A program made the translations under genes and the position numbers. Source: Karstenula rhodostoma CBS 690.94 (lineage: Eukaryota; Ascomycota; Dothideomycetes; Pleosporales; Didymosphaeriaceae). From it: a DNA stretch of 64,000 nucleotides. This document shows positions 41,964-50,543 of the stretch, piece after piece (the first letter of the stretch is position 1; each line of letters begins with the position of its first letter). Below the pieces are notes generated by a model, which was not told the DNA's origin, ran no database searches, and was given only the letters and a program-made list of their open reading frames with translations. The stretch lies in the NCBI GenBank assembly GCA_010093485.1, contig MU001515.1, positions 267,518-331,517 on the forward strand, written 5' to 3'.

Positions 41964-43685
41964 CTACGAGAGATCCTGTACATACTCGTTATAGCGGCGC
42001 CGCAGCAGTGCTCTTCCCTCTTTAGTATGCATTAGCTTGTTGAAGCGGTCGCTACCTAGGGTCCTGCTCATCTCCTCCTCTTCCTGCGTCGATAGCTCCA
42101 CGTGCAGCTCCGCGAGTTGGCGCTCAAGCTTTGCCAAAAGCTCTAGGCCTGCGTCCGAGTTTCGCATCTGAGCAATGTAGATTGCTATTACAACCTCGTT
42201 CAGACACTGCATTTCAGCTGGGACTCCAAGCGTGAAAGGGCCATTTTCATGGATAGTGGCAAACTCGTCCTCGCTTGTGTGCTCATCGCACACGATACTG
42301 TTCATGTTGGTAATGTACGCCAAGTAACTGTTGGTGTAGGTAGCGACGTTGACGAAGAACTGGTCGTGGTTCAAGGCAAACATGATATGTCTGTGACGTG
42401 TAACAGGAGTGTGGCTAGCATCGGAGGCTGAGATAGGTGCGGGCTGGTGCTGGAGCGACCTAGGTATATCCTCGAAACCTTGAGCAGGTTGGCATTGATG
42501 CCGTTGCTGGAACAACTGGTCTGTGATACAGACGAATTGCAACATTTCCTCGCGGCGAATTCTATGTAGCGCGTTCTGCCGTCGCACAGGCTTCAATTCC
42601 GCCGAGGCGAACAGAACCATTTCAGCCTTTTGGTTCTTTGACAAGAAGACGCCGTCTGGCCGTGCCTCAAAAAGATACTTCTTCTCGTCTTCGTGCAGAA
42701 GACCAAAGCGATAGCCCTTCTCCTGGGGTACAAAGCGTACAATCTCCTGAATCCTTTCGCCGAGAATTGACGCAGGATGAGTGCTGGAGTAGCCGCCAAA
42801 CAAATGCGAGCTTTGCACCTCGAATTGGGACCTAGGCTCTTGCGGAGGCTCTCGGCGGACGGGTGGGAGAGGGTCCTGGTGATGGGCAGCAGGGTGCACC
42901 GGGGTTAGTGGATACGCGGGGCCCGCGTTGGAAGGCTCTCGCGACCTGTCCGCAATGGCAGTCGTGTGTGACGGCACCAGAGGGCGCCGTCGTCGCGAGC
43001 TGTGTGCCGCCTGCAGCAGGGGTGCCAGTCTATGTGCGAGGACGGGTCTTTGGGTAGCACGATGGGTGGGCGTATCAATGGGCTCGGGGTCTTCCTGGTC
43101 CTGGCTGGTCATGCGTGCGGTGCGGCGCAACGGCTCTAGGGGGTCGGGCGCGGCAAGGTCTGGGGCGCGCACTGGCTCGACGTCGAGTAATTGTACGGAC
43201 CGAAGGGCCTGCGGCGCGTCGGTAATGCTGGAAATATATTTTGGATCCTCGGGCGTGCCTGCGCCCGCCGGGCGCAGGTTGTTATACGCGTGCAGGATGT
43301 GGGTAAAGATGCCGACTGGCGTAGGGGACATGAAAGAACTGGCGTGAAGGGGCGGGTTGGGCGCAGGGCCGCCTTCGGTTTCGCAAATTTTGGCCAGCAG
43401 ATGTCGCATTTTCGGGCTCGATTCAGCGGCTGCGATGAGTTGTCGCGCAAGGCGGACGTCGGGTGCCGTCACGATGCCTTCTGCGACCAAGTAGTTCAAC
43501 GTCGCTTCTGCGCTGCGTCCAGATTGCTGGAACACATGGAAGGCGGGGGCGACTCGCTCAGGCGCAGTGGATGCGGAGAAGGGCAGATGGTCGGCGATGG
43601 CGCGTCCCAGCGTCGTAAGGCGGCCGTTGGGGAGGCGGGTGTTTGTGCGCCAGGCGCGCATCCGGGCGCTCTCTAGGGACGCCAT
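41964..43685 (-). CDS. Module gene A: PD-(D/E)XK nuclease-like protein, 573 aa
   Basis: An intact intronless frame runs from the ATG at 43685 to the stop at 41964. Residues 1-105 are helical and include F-S-A-S-T near 36-40. Residues 105-300 are Pro/Arg-rich and probably disordered. The core (about 305-520) holds P-D-G at 343-345, E-L-K at 363-365 and I-R-R-E-E at 376-380, then F-F-V-N-V-A-T-Y-T and a helical end. The P-D...E-x-K arrangement is the hallmark of restriction-endonuclease-fold nucleases. Core, motif spacing and N-terminal F-S-A-S-T are shared with A' at 47,979. It is divergently transcribed from gene B with 337 bp between the ATGs. Its 3' end lies 90 bp from the AT-rich relic. 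Nuclease activity is an inference; it could be a catalytically used or a binding-only fold. Confidence 0.8.
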   Translation of the reverse strand: MASLESARMRAWRTNTRLPNGRLTTLGRAIADHLPFSASTAPERVAPAFHVFQQSGRSAEATLNYLVAEGIVTAPDVRLARQLIAAAESSPKMRHLLAKICETEGGPAPNPPLHASSFMSPTPVGIFTHILHAYNNLRPAGAGTPEDPKYISSITDAPQALRSVQLLDVEPVRAPDLAAPDPLEPLRRTARMTSQDQEDPEPIDTPTHRATQRPVLAHRLAPLLQAAHSSRRRRPLVPSHTTAIADRSREPSNAGPAYPLTPVHPAAHHQDPLPPVRREPPQEPRSQFEVQSSHLFGGYSSTHPASILGERIQEIVRFVPQEKGYRFGLLHEDEKKYLFEARPDGVFLSKNQKAEMVLFASAELKPVRRQNALHRIRREEMLQFVCITDQLFQQRHQCQPAQGFEDIPRSLQHQPAPISASDASHTPVTRHRHIMFALNHDQFFVNVATYTNSYLAYITNMNSIVCDEHTSEDEFATIHENGPFTLGVPAEMQCLNEVVIAIYIAQMRNSDAGLELLAKLERQLAELHVELSTQEEEEMSRTLGSDRFNKLMHTKEGRALLRRRYNEYVQDLS

Positions 43686-44022
43686 GGGAGCGTCGGCGAT
43701 CCTGGCTTGGTGGCTTGATCAGGTGTACCGTGTGACGCGGGCGAGCGCGAGCAGGCGCCGGGCGATGCGACTAGCCCACGACTAGCCTAGCGCGATCAGG
43801 CGGGGTCAGGCCGATTCGTTAGCGCACGCCGGGCGAACGAGCAGAACGGACAGCTCTCTCTGGGCGATGTAACTAGCCCGCAGCTAGACTAGCGCAAACG
43901 GGCGGGTCGTGCGTCGGATCCTTGGCAGGACAGGGGTGCGCCCCTCAACAACAAACACACACACGACCGACAGCGCTCTGCATCGCTCTGCATCGCCAGT
44001 CTCGCCGCCCATCCTCTTCGCC
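43686..44022. promoter_or_regulatory. Bidirectional promoter of genes A and B, with direct repeat and GCGCTAG sites
   Basis: The 337 bp between the A and B ATGs contains an imperfect direct repeat of about 48 bp (43,760-43,807 and 43,862-43,909; both begin gggcgatg and contain actagccc and ctagcgc). CTAGCGC occurs at 43,787-43,793 and 43,889-43,895, with a one-mismatch copy at 43,819-43,825. Read on the strand of gene A these are GCGCTAG. The same word is tandemly repeated in the promoter of A'/B'. Confidence 0.6.
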
Positions 44023-45122
44023 ATGGCAGCCGAGGAGGCTGCGTCCCATGTCGTCTTGTACGCCCTGGACGCCCTGTACGCCGCTACCCACGCCATTGAT
44101 CCGCAGGTCGCCGTTAAGCCTGCTCTCCTCGCCCAGCACAACATCGTCGTCACCGACGACACTATGCGCCGCCCCCACCCACATCGCACCTCGCTCGATG
44201 CCATCGTCGCCCACATCGCCGCCCACCCGCAGCACGACCTCCACCCGCTGGGCCCGTCCGCCAACATCGCGCGTCTAGCATGTCCGGGCCACCAGAGCCC
44301 TCGCGAGCTCGTCGCGCTTCTCGCAGGCAGTGCACGCGACATCACGCACGCCGTCCAGGATCCTCCGCCGCCACCCACGACCGTGGAGCAATTCGGCGCT
44401 TGTCCACGAGACTGCTGGCTGTCCCTGCTACGCACGCCGCCACTGTGGGACTGCTCGGCTGCATGGGGGGTCGAGTGCATCCTCGGGGTGGGCCAGCAAT
44501 GCAGCGGCGAGTGCGGCGGCGAGCTGCCCTACTGCCACGAAAATGCCGTCGGATGCCTGCTGCCAATCCGGACCCAGCTTGCCACCGATCAGCCAATGCA
44601 TCTGGGCGAGCTCCTCTGCACGCTGGTGCTGCTGCATCGCCAGCTCGCGTGGAACTGCGACTTCGCTCATACTGTACGTCTCCTTTGCCCCTGCATCTAC
44701 CTAGCTAACGTGTATAGATCACTGTTGTCTCCGTTACCGCTGATGCCGATGTGCGAGTACACGAAGCCTCCGTCCACCCATCGCCTACCGATGACGGTCC
44801 ACCTCGCATTCGCATCGTCAAGTGCCTTGATCTGAACATCGCTGATGCAGATGGCAAAGACAGCACTGCACGGGAGAACTGGCTCGACGTCATATCATAT
44901 ATCGCCTTCACCTACGAAGCCAACCTGGACCCTACCGAGCCTAACGAGCAGCCGCTCAAAGTCAGAACCACACAAGAGAACAACCAGGATATCATTGCGC
45001 CTGAACAGGAGAATATACAACCCAGTGCTCTAACTCCAGGCGAAAAGGCGGCCACCAAGACGACTACAAAGGGTGAAACGCCGCGCAGGCCACGAACGCC
45101 GCTCGCACCAAAGAATGTGTAG
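44023..45122 (+). CDS. Module gene B: unknown partner protein, 351 aa
   Basis: Exons 44023-44673 and 44718-45122 flank a 44-nt phase-0 intron (GTACGT..GCTAACG..TATAG). The N-terminal half is Ala/His/Pro-rich. A conserved block, also present in B', spans the intron: E-L-L-C-T-L-V-L-L-H-R-Q-L before it, and after it T-V-V, V-R-V-H-E-A, a hydrophobic I-R-I-V-K-C-L and W-L-D-V-I-S-Y-I-A-F. The last 50 residues are basic with S/T-P motifs (T-P-R-R-P-R-T-P-L-A-P). Cysteines are frequent in residues 130-185. There is no signal peptide or membrane helix. I do not recognise the family. The divergent pairing with a nuclease-like gene, found twice here, suggests that it works with it (partner, inhibitor or targeting subunit; undetermined). 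Confidence 0.75.
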
Positions 45123-46411
45123 GCAAGCTTAGCAGGATAAGGCATTGAACTGGCGTTAATTCTTTGGGGCAAGGTCGGCGTAATGGATAAGCTCTGTTTA
45201 CATTCGCAAGCCGATAGCCTCTTTCGATATTCCGTAGATTGTTTTACTCCACTGCCGCGTGCCTCGAACACCGGCATAGCACAGACTTAGGGCAGTTAAA
45301 CCATTGCCGAATTCATCAAGTTACCTTTTCAAAGACATGTTCAGCGACAAACGCACCTTTAGATACTGCAGGTCCTACAGGTCCAACCAACTTCTTACAT
45401 CTTCAGGGTAGCTCCGACAAACCACCATACGGCAAATACACCTGGCCCGGGACAAGACAAGAACACGCTGGCCAGGTTCAACAGCTATAATGTCGAATAA
45501 CCATATTTAGAATGGCCTGCGGAAGACCTCCAGAAGCAGTCTCCCAAGGAAGCGGCTTACCCGCTAAAAGGACGTGTGGATCGATGTTGTCGCGGTTCCA
45601 AGCCGCCCATGCAGCATGCGGAGACGATCCGGAGACATGCAGACGTTGACAGGCTGGTGCTACTCTTCTTGATCAAAGCGGCGACAGCCTTGACTGTGCT
45701 TGTTATTGCTTACTCGACGACCTTCAGCAGCGACCCGATAACCTGTCGCGGCAGTGCCCCGCCCAAGTCTCGGACGGTCTGCAAGATGGACTGCCACTCT
45801 TTAAACTGTAGCTAGAAGGCTGCACTCTCGTTGTACAGATCTGCCTTCTAGGTTCCAGATCTAGAGTTTATTGGCCTTGGTAACCCGAAGAGTTGGCACC
45901 CTACTGCATTCTTGTACTGCGGTTCGCCGCGGTCTGCAAAAGCGCGCGAAGTGTCACATTTCTTAATCTAAAGAGTTGGCGCCGGCGCCGTAGGTGAGCG
46001 GCGCGCTGAACCTTCGGTCGGTACCTATGGTAATGGCAATCCCCACGACCTGGGATTTGGAAGTTAGCCGGCGTCGGGAAGGACAGTTCTTATAAAGACT
46101 AGGAGAGGAAAGATGGACACAAGCGGGTGGCGCCGCCTGCGTCGAGGGACATTTTATGGATAGAAACAAGCTAGAGACAAGATTTATTGCTATGAGTAGA
46201 AGACCGCGTGCGCAGGAAAGCCGTAGCAGCGATCAAGCGCCTGTGTGCGCCAACCCCAGTCCGAACAAACTCCAAGCCAATGCAAATGGTCATAATGAAT
46301 CCGCTACCGTGACTTGCTCCTGATCCCACCCAACCCCTTCGCATGGCCATATGGTGTCGTTACTCGTAAATCGTTCCGACTAACATTCTCCGCGCGCAGC
46401 GTGCCACTGCA
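45123..46411. other. Convergent spacer between B and B' with repeat relics
   Basis: No intact gene. On the minus strand, 45,640-45,820 gives a protein-like stretch (E-W-Q-S-I-L-Q-T-V-R-D-L-G, then Q-V-I-G-S-L-L-K-V-V-E) that then meets a stop or a GTAAGC donor-like site. It may be a gene relic. An LTR-like segment at 45,893-45,968 matches 30,529-30,605. A gagttggc word flanks it at 45,889 and 45,971, followed by the palindrome ggcgccggcgcc. Confidence 0.45.
45893..45970. mobile_element. LTR-like fragment matching 30.53-30.60 kb
   Basis: It aligns along its length with 30,529-30,605 (ttggcaccc, gccgcgg, gcgaagt.tca.att), mostly with transition differences. On the minus strand it reads TGTGACACTTCGCG, a start typical of fungal gypsy LTRs. 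Confidence 0.45.
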
Positions 46412-47651
46412 TCACTGGTTAGGAAGGGGGGAAAGCGGCTTCCTTGGGGATGATTGCGGGGTCCGCTTTGCGCCGCGGGGAGTGAGATGCGGTGCGTTCT
46501 CTGCATCGTTGACATCGAGAGCGAACGGCTTGCCTTTGGCGCGGATAGGTAACGGGGCAGTGTTCTTCGCGTCGGCGACATGCTCGGGTTTGTCCTGGGA
46601 GTTGATGTGGCCAACTGCCGTCACTTCTGTCGTCACCTCTGTCGGCACCTCTGTCGTCACCTCTGTCGTCACCTCCTCGGCAGCGTACTCTGGGGCAGAG
46701 CGGATCGCTGTGGGAGTTGCGTGCTTGTGCAGAGCGGCATTGTCTGGGCGGGTGAAGCACAGGTAGGAGAGGACGTCAAGAAAGCTGTCGGTGGGCTGGG
46801 CGTTGCGGAGAAGGTTGTGGGTGGGCTGGACGTCGCAGACAAGGTCCTCGAGCGGGCAGCTGAGACACTTGGCGATGTGGATGACCGGCGCATCGTCTAC
46901 CTGGTCGTCGGCGCGGCAGTCGATATAGGCTTCATGAACTCGGACGCACGTATCGGTGAAGGTAACAACGGTGACCTGTTCAGGATGGCACATTAGCCAA
47001 AGTGTGTGTGTGGTAGGATACCGAAACGCGACTTACAGTAAAGCGACCGCCAGGCAGGCGGTAGTGCTTGGCGAAAACAAGTTGGCGATGCAGTAGGGCA
47101 AGCAAGCAGTACAGCTCGCTGGCGAAGATAACATTGCCAGCGGCGGATTTCTCCGTCCTCCAGTCATACAATGTGCACCCAACAATGTCGGCATGGTCGT
47201 CACCCGTAATGACCTCGGACATCTCCCACCGAGGAAACGCTCTATCCGGAAGCTGCATGTCGGCGCCCTTCACGAGGTAACGCTCCCACTGATCAGCAGA
47301 GGGACCCGGATCACGCAGCTGTAGTGGAGAATGTGACGAGAGGTGCTTGAAACGCGAGTCCGTGAGCTTCCATGCAACCCCTTCCAGCAGGCCTGCCCAG
47401 TTGTCGCCCCAGCCCTTGGGGGGAATGGTCAAGCGACTCACGACGCTGCGGAGCGGGTCTAGATGTCGGCGCGCGGCTGGCATGTCAGGTGTCTGCGTAT
47501 CCATGGTGATGTCGTTGCGCGTGAACAAAGCGTGGCTACCTACGCTCCTGAGCAGTCGGGAAACGCGCTTGCAGCACGACGCCAGGCGTCCTGAGACGGG
47601 GGAAGCATTGGCGACGTCGAAGTCGGCCAGGCGCCTGCGTTGGTAGTTCAT
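46412..47651 (-). CDS. Module gene B': paralogue of B, 392 aa
   Basis: Exons 47651-47037 and 46975-46412 flank a 61-nt phase-0 intron (GTAAGT..GCTAAT..AACAG) at the same codon boundary as in gene B (Thr before, then x-T-V-V). The ATG at 47651 is the first plausible start; the frame upstream has only non-ATG starts. The block shared with B is E-L-Y-C-L-L-A-L-L-H-R-Q-L, T-V-V, V-R-V-H-E-A, I-H-I-A-K-C-L and F-L-D-V-L-S-Y-L-C-F. The C-terminus has a V-T-T-E tandem repeat and a basic S/T-P tail (S-P-R-K-P-L-S-P-L-P), like B. The N-terminal third is basic and Arg-rich. The family is unknown. It is divergent from A' with 327 bp between the ATGs. Confidence 0.75.
46619..46680. repeat. 12-bp coding tandem repeat in B'
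   Basis: About four to five units of a 12-bp repeat (gtcacctctgtc on the plus strand) encode a V-T-T-E run in the B' tail. The repeat keeps the reading frame, so copy number could vary without breaking the protein. Confidence 0.7.
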
Positions 47652-47978
47652 GGCGGCGGTGGCGGGGCAGTGGTTGTGGTTGCGGTTGCGGGTGAGGTGA
47701 GCTGGCGGGAGCGCGTGTCGTGATGTTCGTATTTGTTGTTGTTCGCTGCCGGCGCGGGGCGGGCTTACTAGTCCTGATTTGTGCAAGTGGCGCACACAGC
47801 GCTGGAAAATTGCCCGACGCGCGAGGAACTTGCGCTAGGATCTGGCGCTAGAATCTGGCGCTAGACTTCCACCGGGTCCCTGGTCTATATATATATATAC
47901 ATACACTGCACAACTTCTACACCAGTCGCCACTTCCACACCAGTCCCGTCGCCTACCAACGCCCACATACCCGCTGCC
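47652..47978. promoter_or_regulatory. Bidirectional promoter of B' and A', with 13-bp GCGCTAG tandem repeat
   Basis: Three tandem units of 13 bp place GCGCTAG at 47,832, 47,845 and 47,858 (unit GCGCTAGAATCTG with small changes). They are followed by a TATA run (ctatatatatatata, 47,885-47,899) about 80 bp before the A' ATG. GCGCTAG points toward A', as it points toward A in the other module. Confidence 0.65.
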
Positions 47979-49994
47979 ATGGCGCCGCAGTATGTGCCCC
48001 TGCAAGGCATGGACAACGACGCCTGGCATCGTGAGGTCTGCGCCACCGAACACGAATTTCAAGGCCAGCTGCTCAAAGACCGCCCCCTCGGCACTATTAT
48101 TTCGCCGAAGCAGTTCTCAGCGTCGACGATGCCGAGAGCTGCCTTCTTACAGCATCGGGCCAAGTGGACAGTCCCTCTCAAACCTACCGACAACGACGAC
48201 AATGTGCGTGCCGCTATGATCGAAGCGGGGTTCTTCGCCCAGCACAATTTAGACCGGGCTATTGTTCGGCTCGCCCGTGCTGATTTGTCTGCCCAGCATG
48301 ACGCCTATGTTGCAGCTATGGGCGACTACGGACGTAAAGACCAACCAACCACATCTGTGCAACAGCACCTACAGACGGGCATATATGAAACACCCCTCAC
48401 CACATACATGCTTATGACCGAGTTCCCGTCCGGCGCCGATCGCCCCGATCTATCTCGTGTCCAGACATGCTCAGTCACTAAGGATGATGATGCGGACGAC
48501 AGCTCCCTCGCTACAGATACTGCTGCAGACGATTCCTCCCTCCCTCCGCAAGGCCCAATCCCTTTTCGGGGTTTCAAGTCTGAGCCAATCTTCGATGATA
48601 TCGATACAAGCCTTACCGACGAACTTAGTGACATGGCGCTTAGTTCATCGACTACGGATTCATTTACCACAGATTCGCCGACGGCACGTCGACACCAGAG
48701 TAACCCAGCCATCCCGGCAGGCAGCTCACGCTCATCTTCCCCAGACGATGACCTAAACCCTGACAAGAGTCAACAGTACGTTCTGAAGAAGAAGTCTGGG
48801 TATGAGGTACAAACCTCCACTCATAACGTCGCGCATTGTGCTACAGTCATGACACATGCATTCTCCCGTCGCGTGCACAAGATCATCCGCTTGGGAAATG
48901 AACAAAAAAAGTACGTGTTTGGACGGCGCTTGTCAGAGTTCTTTCCAGGAGATGCGGAAGGAAATCCAAACCCGAAGGACTATCTGTATGCGGCCATCCC
49001 TGATGGTTCGTTTTCAGTTTTGCTCGACGATGGGACCACCGATGCATTTGCGCACATAGAGATCAAGGCCAACCGGCGGAATAGCACGGCACAAGGAGAC
49101 GCGATACGTCGAGAAGAGACTGCTGAGCTTGCATCAGTCCAGTACACCAACCGGAATCTCAACTGCCCAGATACTCAGAATCCGATTGATCCAAACGAAG
49201 TCCACCACAGCTTGTTCATTAACCTTGACCATGACGGTTATTGGTTCGTGGTCGCTACGTATACCGGAAAGTGGCTCGAGTATCTCTCAGACATGAAGGC
49301 CACAACGGAAGTGCCGGACATGACGGAAGATGATTTTGCAGTGTTTCAAGAGATTGGATCGTTTAGTCTGAAAAGGATTGCGAAGATTACAGAATTCGAT
49401 ATTATCTTCTCAGCCATCATCGACGCACAACTGGAACGGACTGAGGCGGGACGGCAACTACTACGTGATCTGGAGGCCGATGACCGGAGACGTCGCCAGC
49501 TGAGCGCAGACGAGCTCGCGAAACTGAAAGAGGTGGAGGCAGACATAGTGGATACCCTTTCAAAGACCCAAGCTGGGATTGCGTCACTTCGCGATCTACT
49601 CAGACACAGCCAACGTACCCCTGATAAAGGAAATGGTGTGGTAGACACTGCAGCTGGAGAGACATCTACGAACACCGAGGTGGGTCGAAAAGATTCCGAC
49701 GACAAGGGACTGGTAGAGTCTAAACTGCTGCAAAACCCCTTCGCCGGAGAGCCTTCTGAGCGACACAGCGACGGGAACAACACGCTGCAGCCCCCCGTCC
49801 GAGATAATCGTCTTACCAGGTCAGTTCGAAAGGTTAAGAACTTCTTTGGTCTCTTCCGCAATGGGGGCGAGAAAGCTGCAGAAAGCGCAGAATCACCGCG
49901 CGTTCGAGCATCGCGATCGCGCTCGTCCAGGCCAGCCATGGCGAACGCTGCAGACCAGCAGAAGGTGTTCGGCGCCCCCAAAGATGGCGAGTAA
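47979..49994 (+). CDS. Module gene A': paralogue of A, PD-(D/E)XK nuclease-like, 671 aa
   Basis: An intact frame runs from the ATG at 47979. The N-terminal 110 residues carry F-S-A-S-T near 46-50 and a helical region matching A. Residues 150-265 are Asp/Ser-rich and disordered. The core (about 280-500) has P-D-G at 341-343, E-I-K at 361-363 and I-R-R-E-E at 376-380, then the F-V-V-A-T-Y-T strand and the T-E-A-G-R-Q-L-L helix. The distance from Asp342 to Glu361 (19) equals that in A. A coiled-coil-like stretch follows at 495-540. The tail is basic with R-S-R-S-S-R. The stop lies inside GGCGAGTAAGTC, a good donor sequence, so the annotated C-terminus could be extended by a further exon. Function unknown; nuclease chemistry is inferred from the motif. 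Confidence 0.8.
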   Translation: MAPQYVPLQGMDNDAWHREVCATEHEFQGQLLKDRPLGTIISPKQFSASTMPRAAFLQHRAKWTVPLKPTDNDDNVRAAMIEAGFFAQHNLDRAIVRLARADLSAQHDAYVAAMGDYGRKDQPTTSVQQHLQTGIYETPLTTYMLMTEFPSGADRPDLSRVQTCSVTKDDDADDSSLATDTAADDSSLPPQGPIPFRGFKSEPIFDDIDTSLTDELSDMALSSSTTDSFTTDSPTARRHQSNPAIPAGSSRSSSPDDDLNPDKSQQYVLKKKSGYEVQTSTHNVAHCATVMTHAFSRRVHKIIRLGNEQKKYVFGRRLSEFFPGDAEGNPNPKDYLYAAIPDGSFSVLLDDGTTDAFAHIEIKANRRNSTAQGDAIRREETAELASVQYTNRNLNCPDTQNPIDPNEVHHSLFINLDHDGYWFVVATYTGKWLEYLSDMKATTEVPDMTEDDFAVFQEIGSFSLKRIAKITEFDIIFSAIIDAQLERTEAGRQLLRDLEADDRRRRQLSADELAKLKEVEADIVDTLSKTQAGIASLRDLLRHSQRTPDKGNGVVDTAAGETSTNTEVGRKDSDDKGLVESKLLQNPFAGEPSERHSDGNNTLQPPVRDNRLTRSVRKVKNFFGLFRNGGEKAAESAESPRVRASRSRSSRPAMANAADQQKVFGAPKDGE

Positions 49995-50363
49995 GTCTTG
50001 TAACCTCTCCCTGTGCGACGAAGAAGTACAGCTGGTACGTACCTCACCCCTATCTATCGCGTAACAGGATCGCAACTAACATAGTAAGGATTTCACATTA
50101 AACCCTTTAGAGGCTGGGTACTGGAGTTACCTTACACAACTCCCACGACTTTTGCGAGGATGAGGATTGCATCAATAATGCTTTGGTAAGGCTCTGCACA
50201 TTCGTGAAATCAGATTCTCGGATAGTGATGGGCCCTTCACTACATCGGCAAAGGAAAGTGGGCAATACCTCATTCACAAGCACGTTGACACTATGGGAAA
50301 GTCTTGGTTGCAAATTCTATTGGGGAACTAGTAGATACATGCCCGAGTGTACATCCTGTAGAT

Positions 50364-50526
50364 CACATAAAAACAATACCATAATCGTGAAGCGCATGCC
50401 GGCATCTCGTGAGCCACCTCACCGTGGTCTCATCGATGCCCAAGCGCAGATCATATGAAAACAAAGTCTATAACCGTGAAGCGTCTGGCAGTATCTTGTG
50501 AGCCACCTCAACGTGGTCTCATCCAT
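50364..50526. repeat. Diverged tandem duplication, about 75 bp, offset 89 bp
   Basis: Two copies share cat.a.aaaaca, ccgtgaagcg and gtgagccacctca.cgtgg (second word at 50,409 and 50,498). This fills most of the space between A' and the membrane-protein gene. Confidence 0.6.
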
Positions 50527-50543
50527 ACCTATCCATACCGAAA

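Noticed and set aside
43909..44022. Upstream extension of gene B beginning at a GTG
   Set aside because: Nuclear fungal genes start at ATG. The first in-frame ATG is 44,023 and the added residues match nothing in B'.
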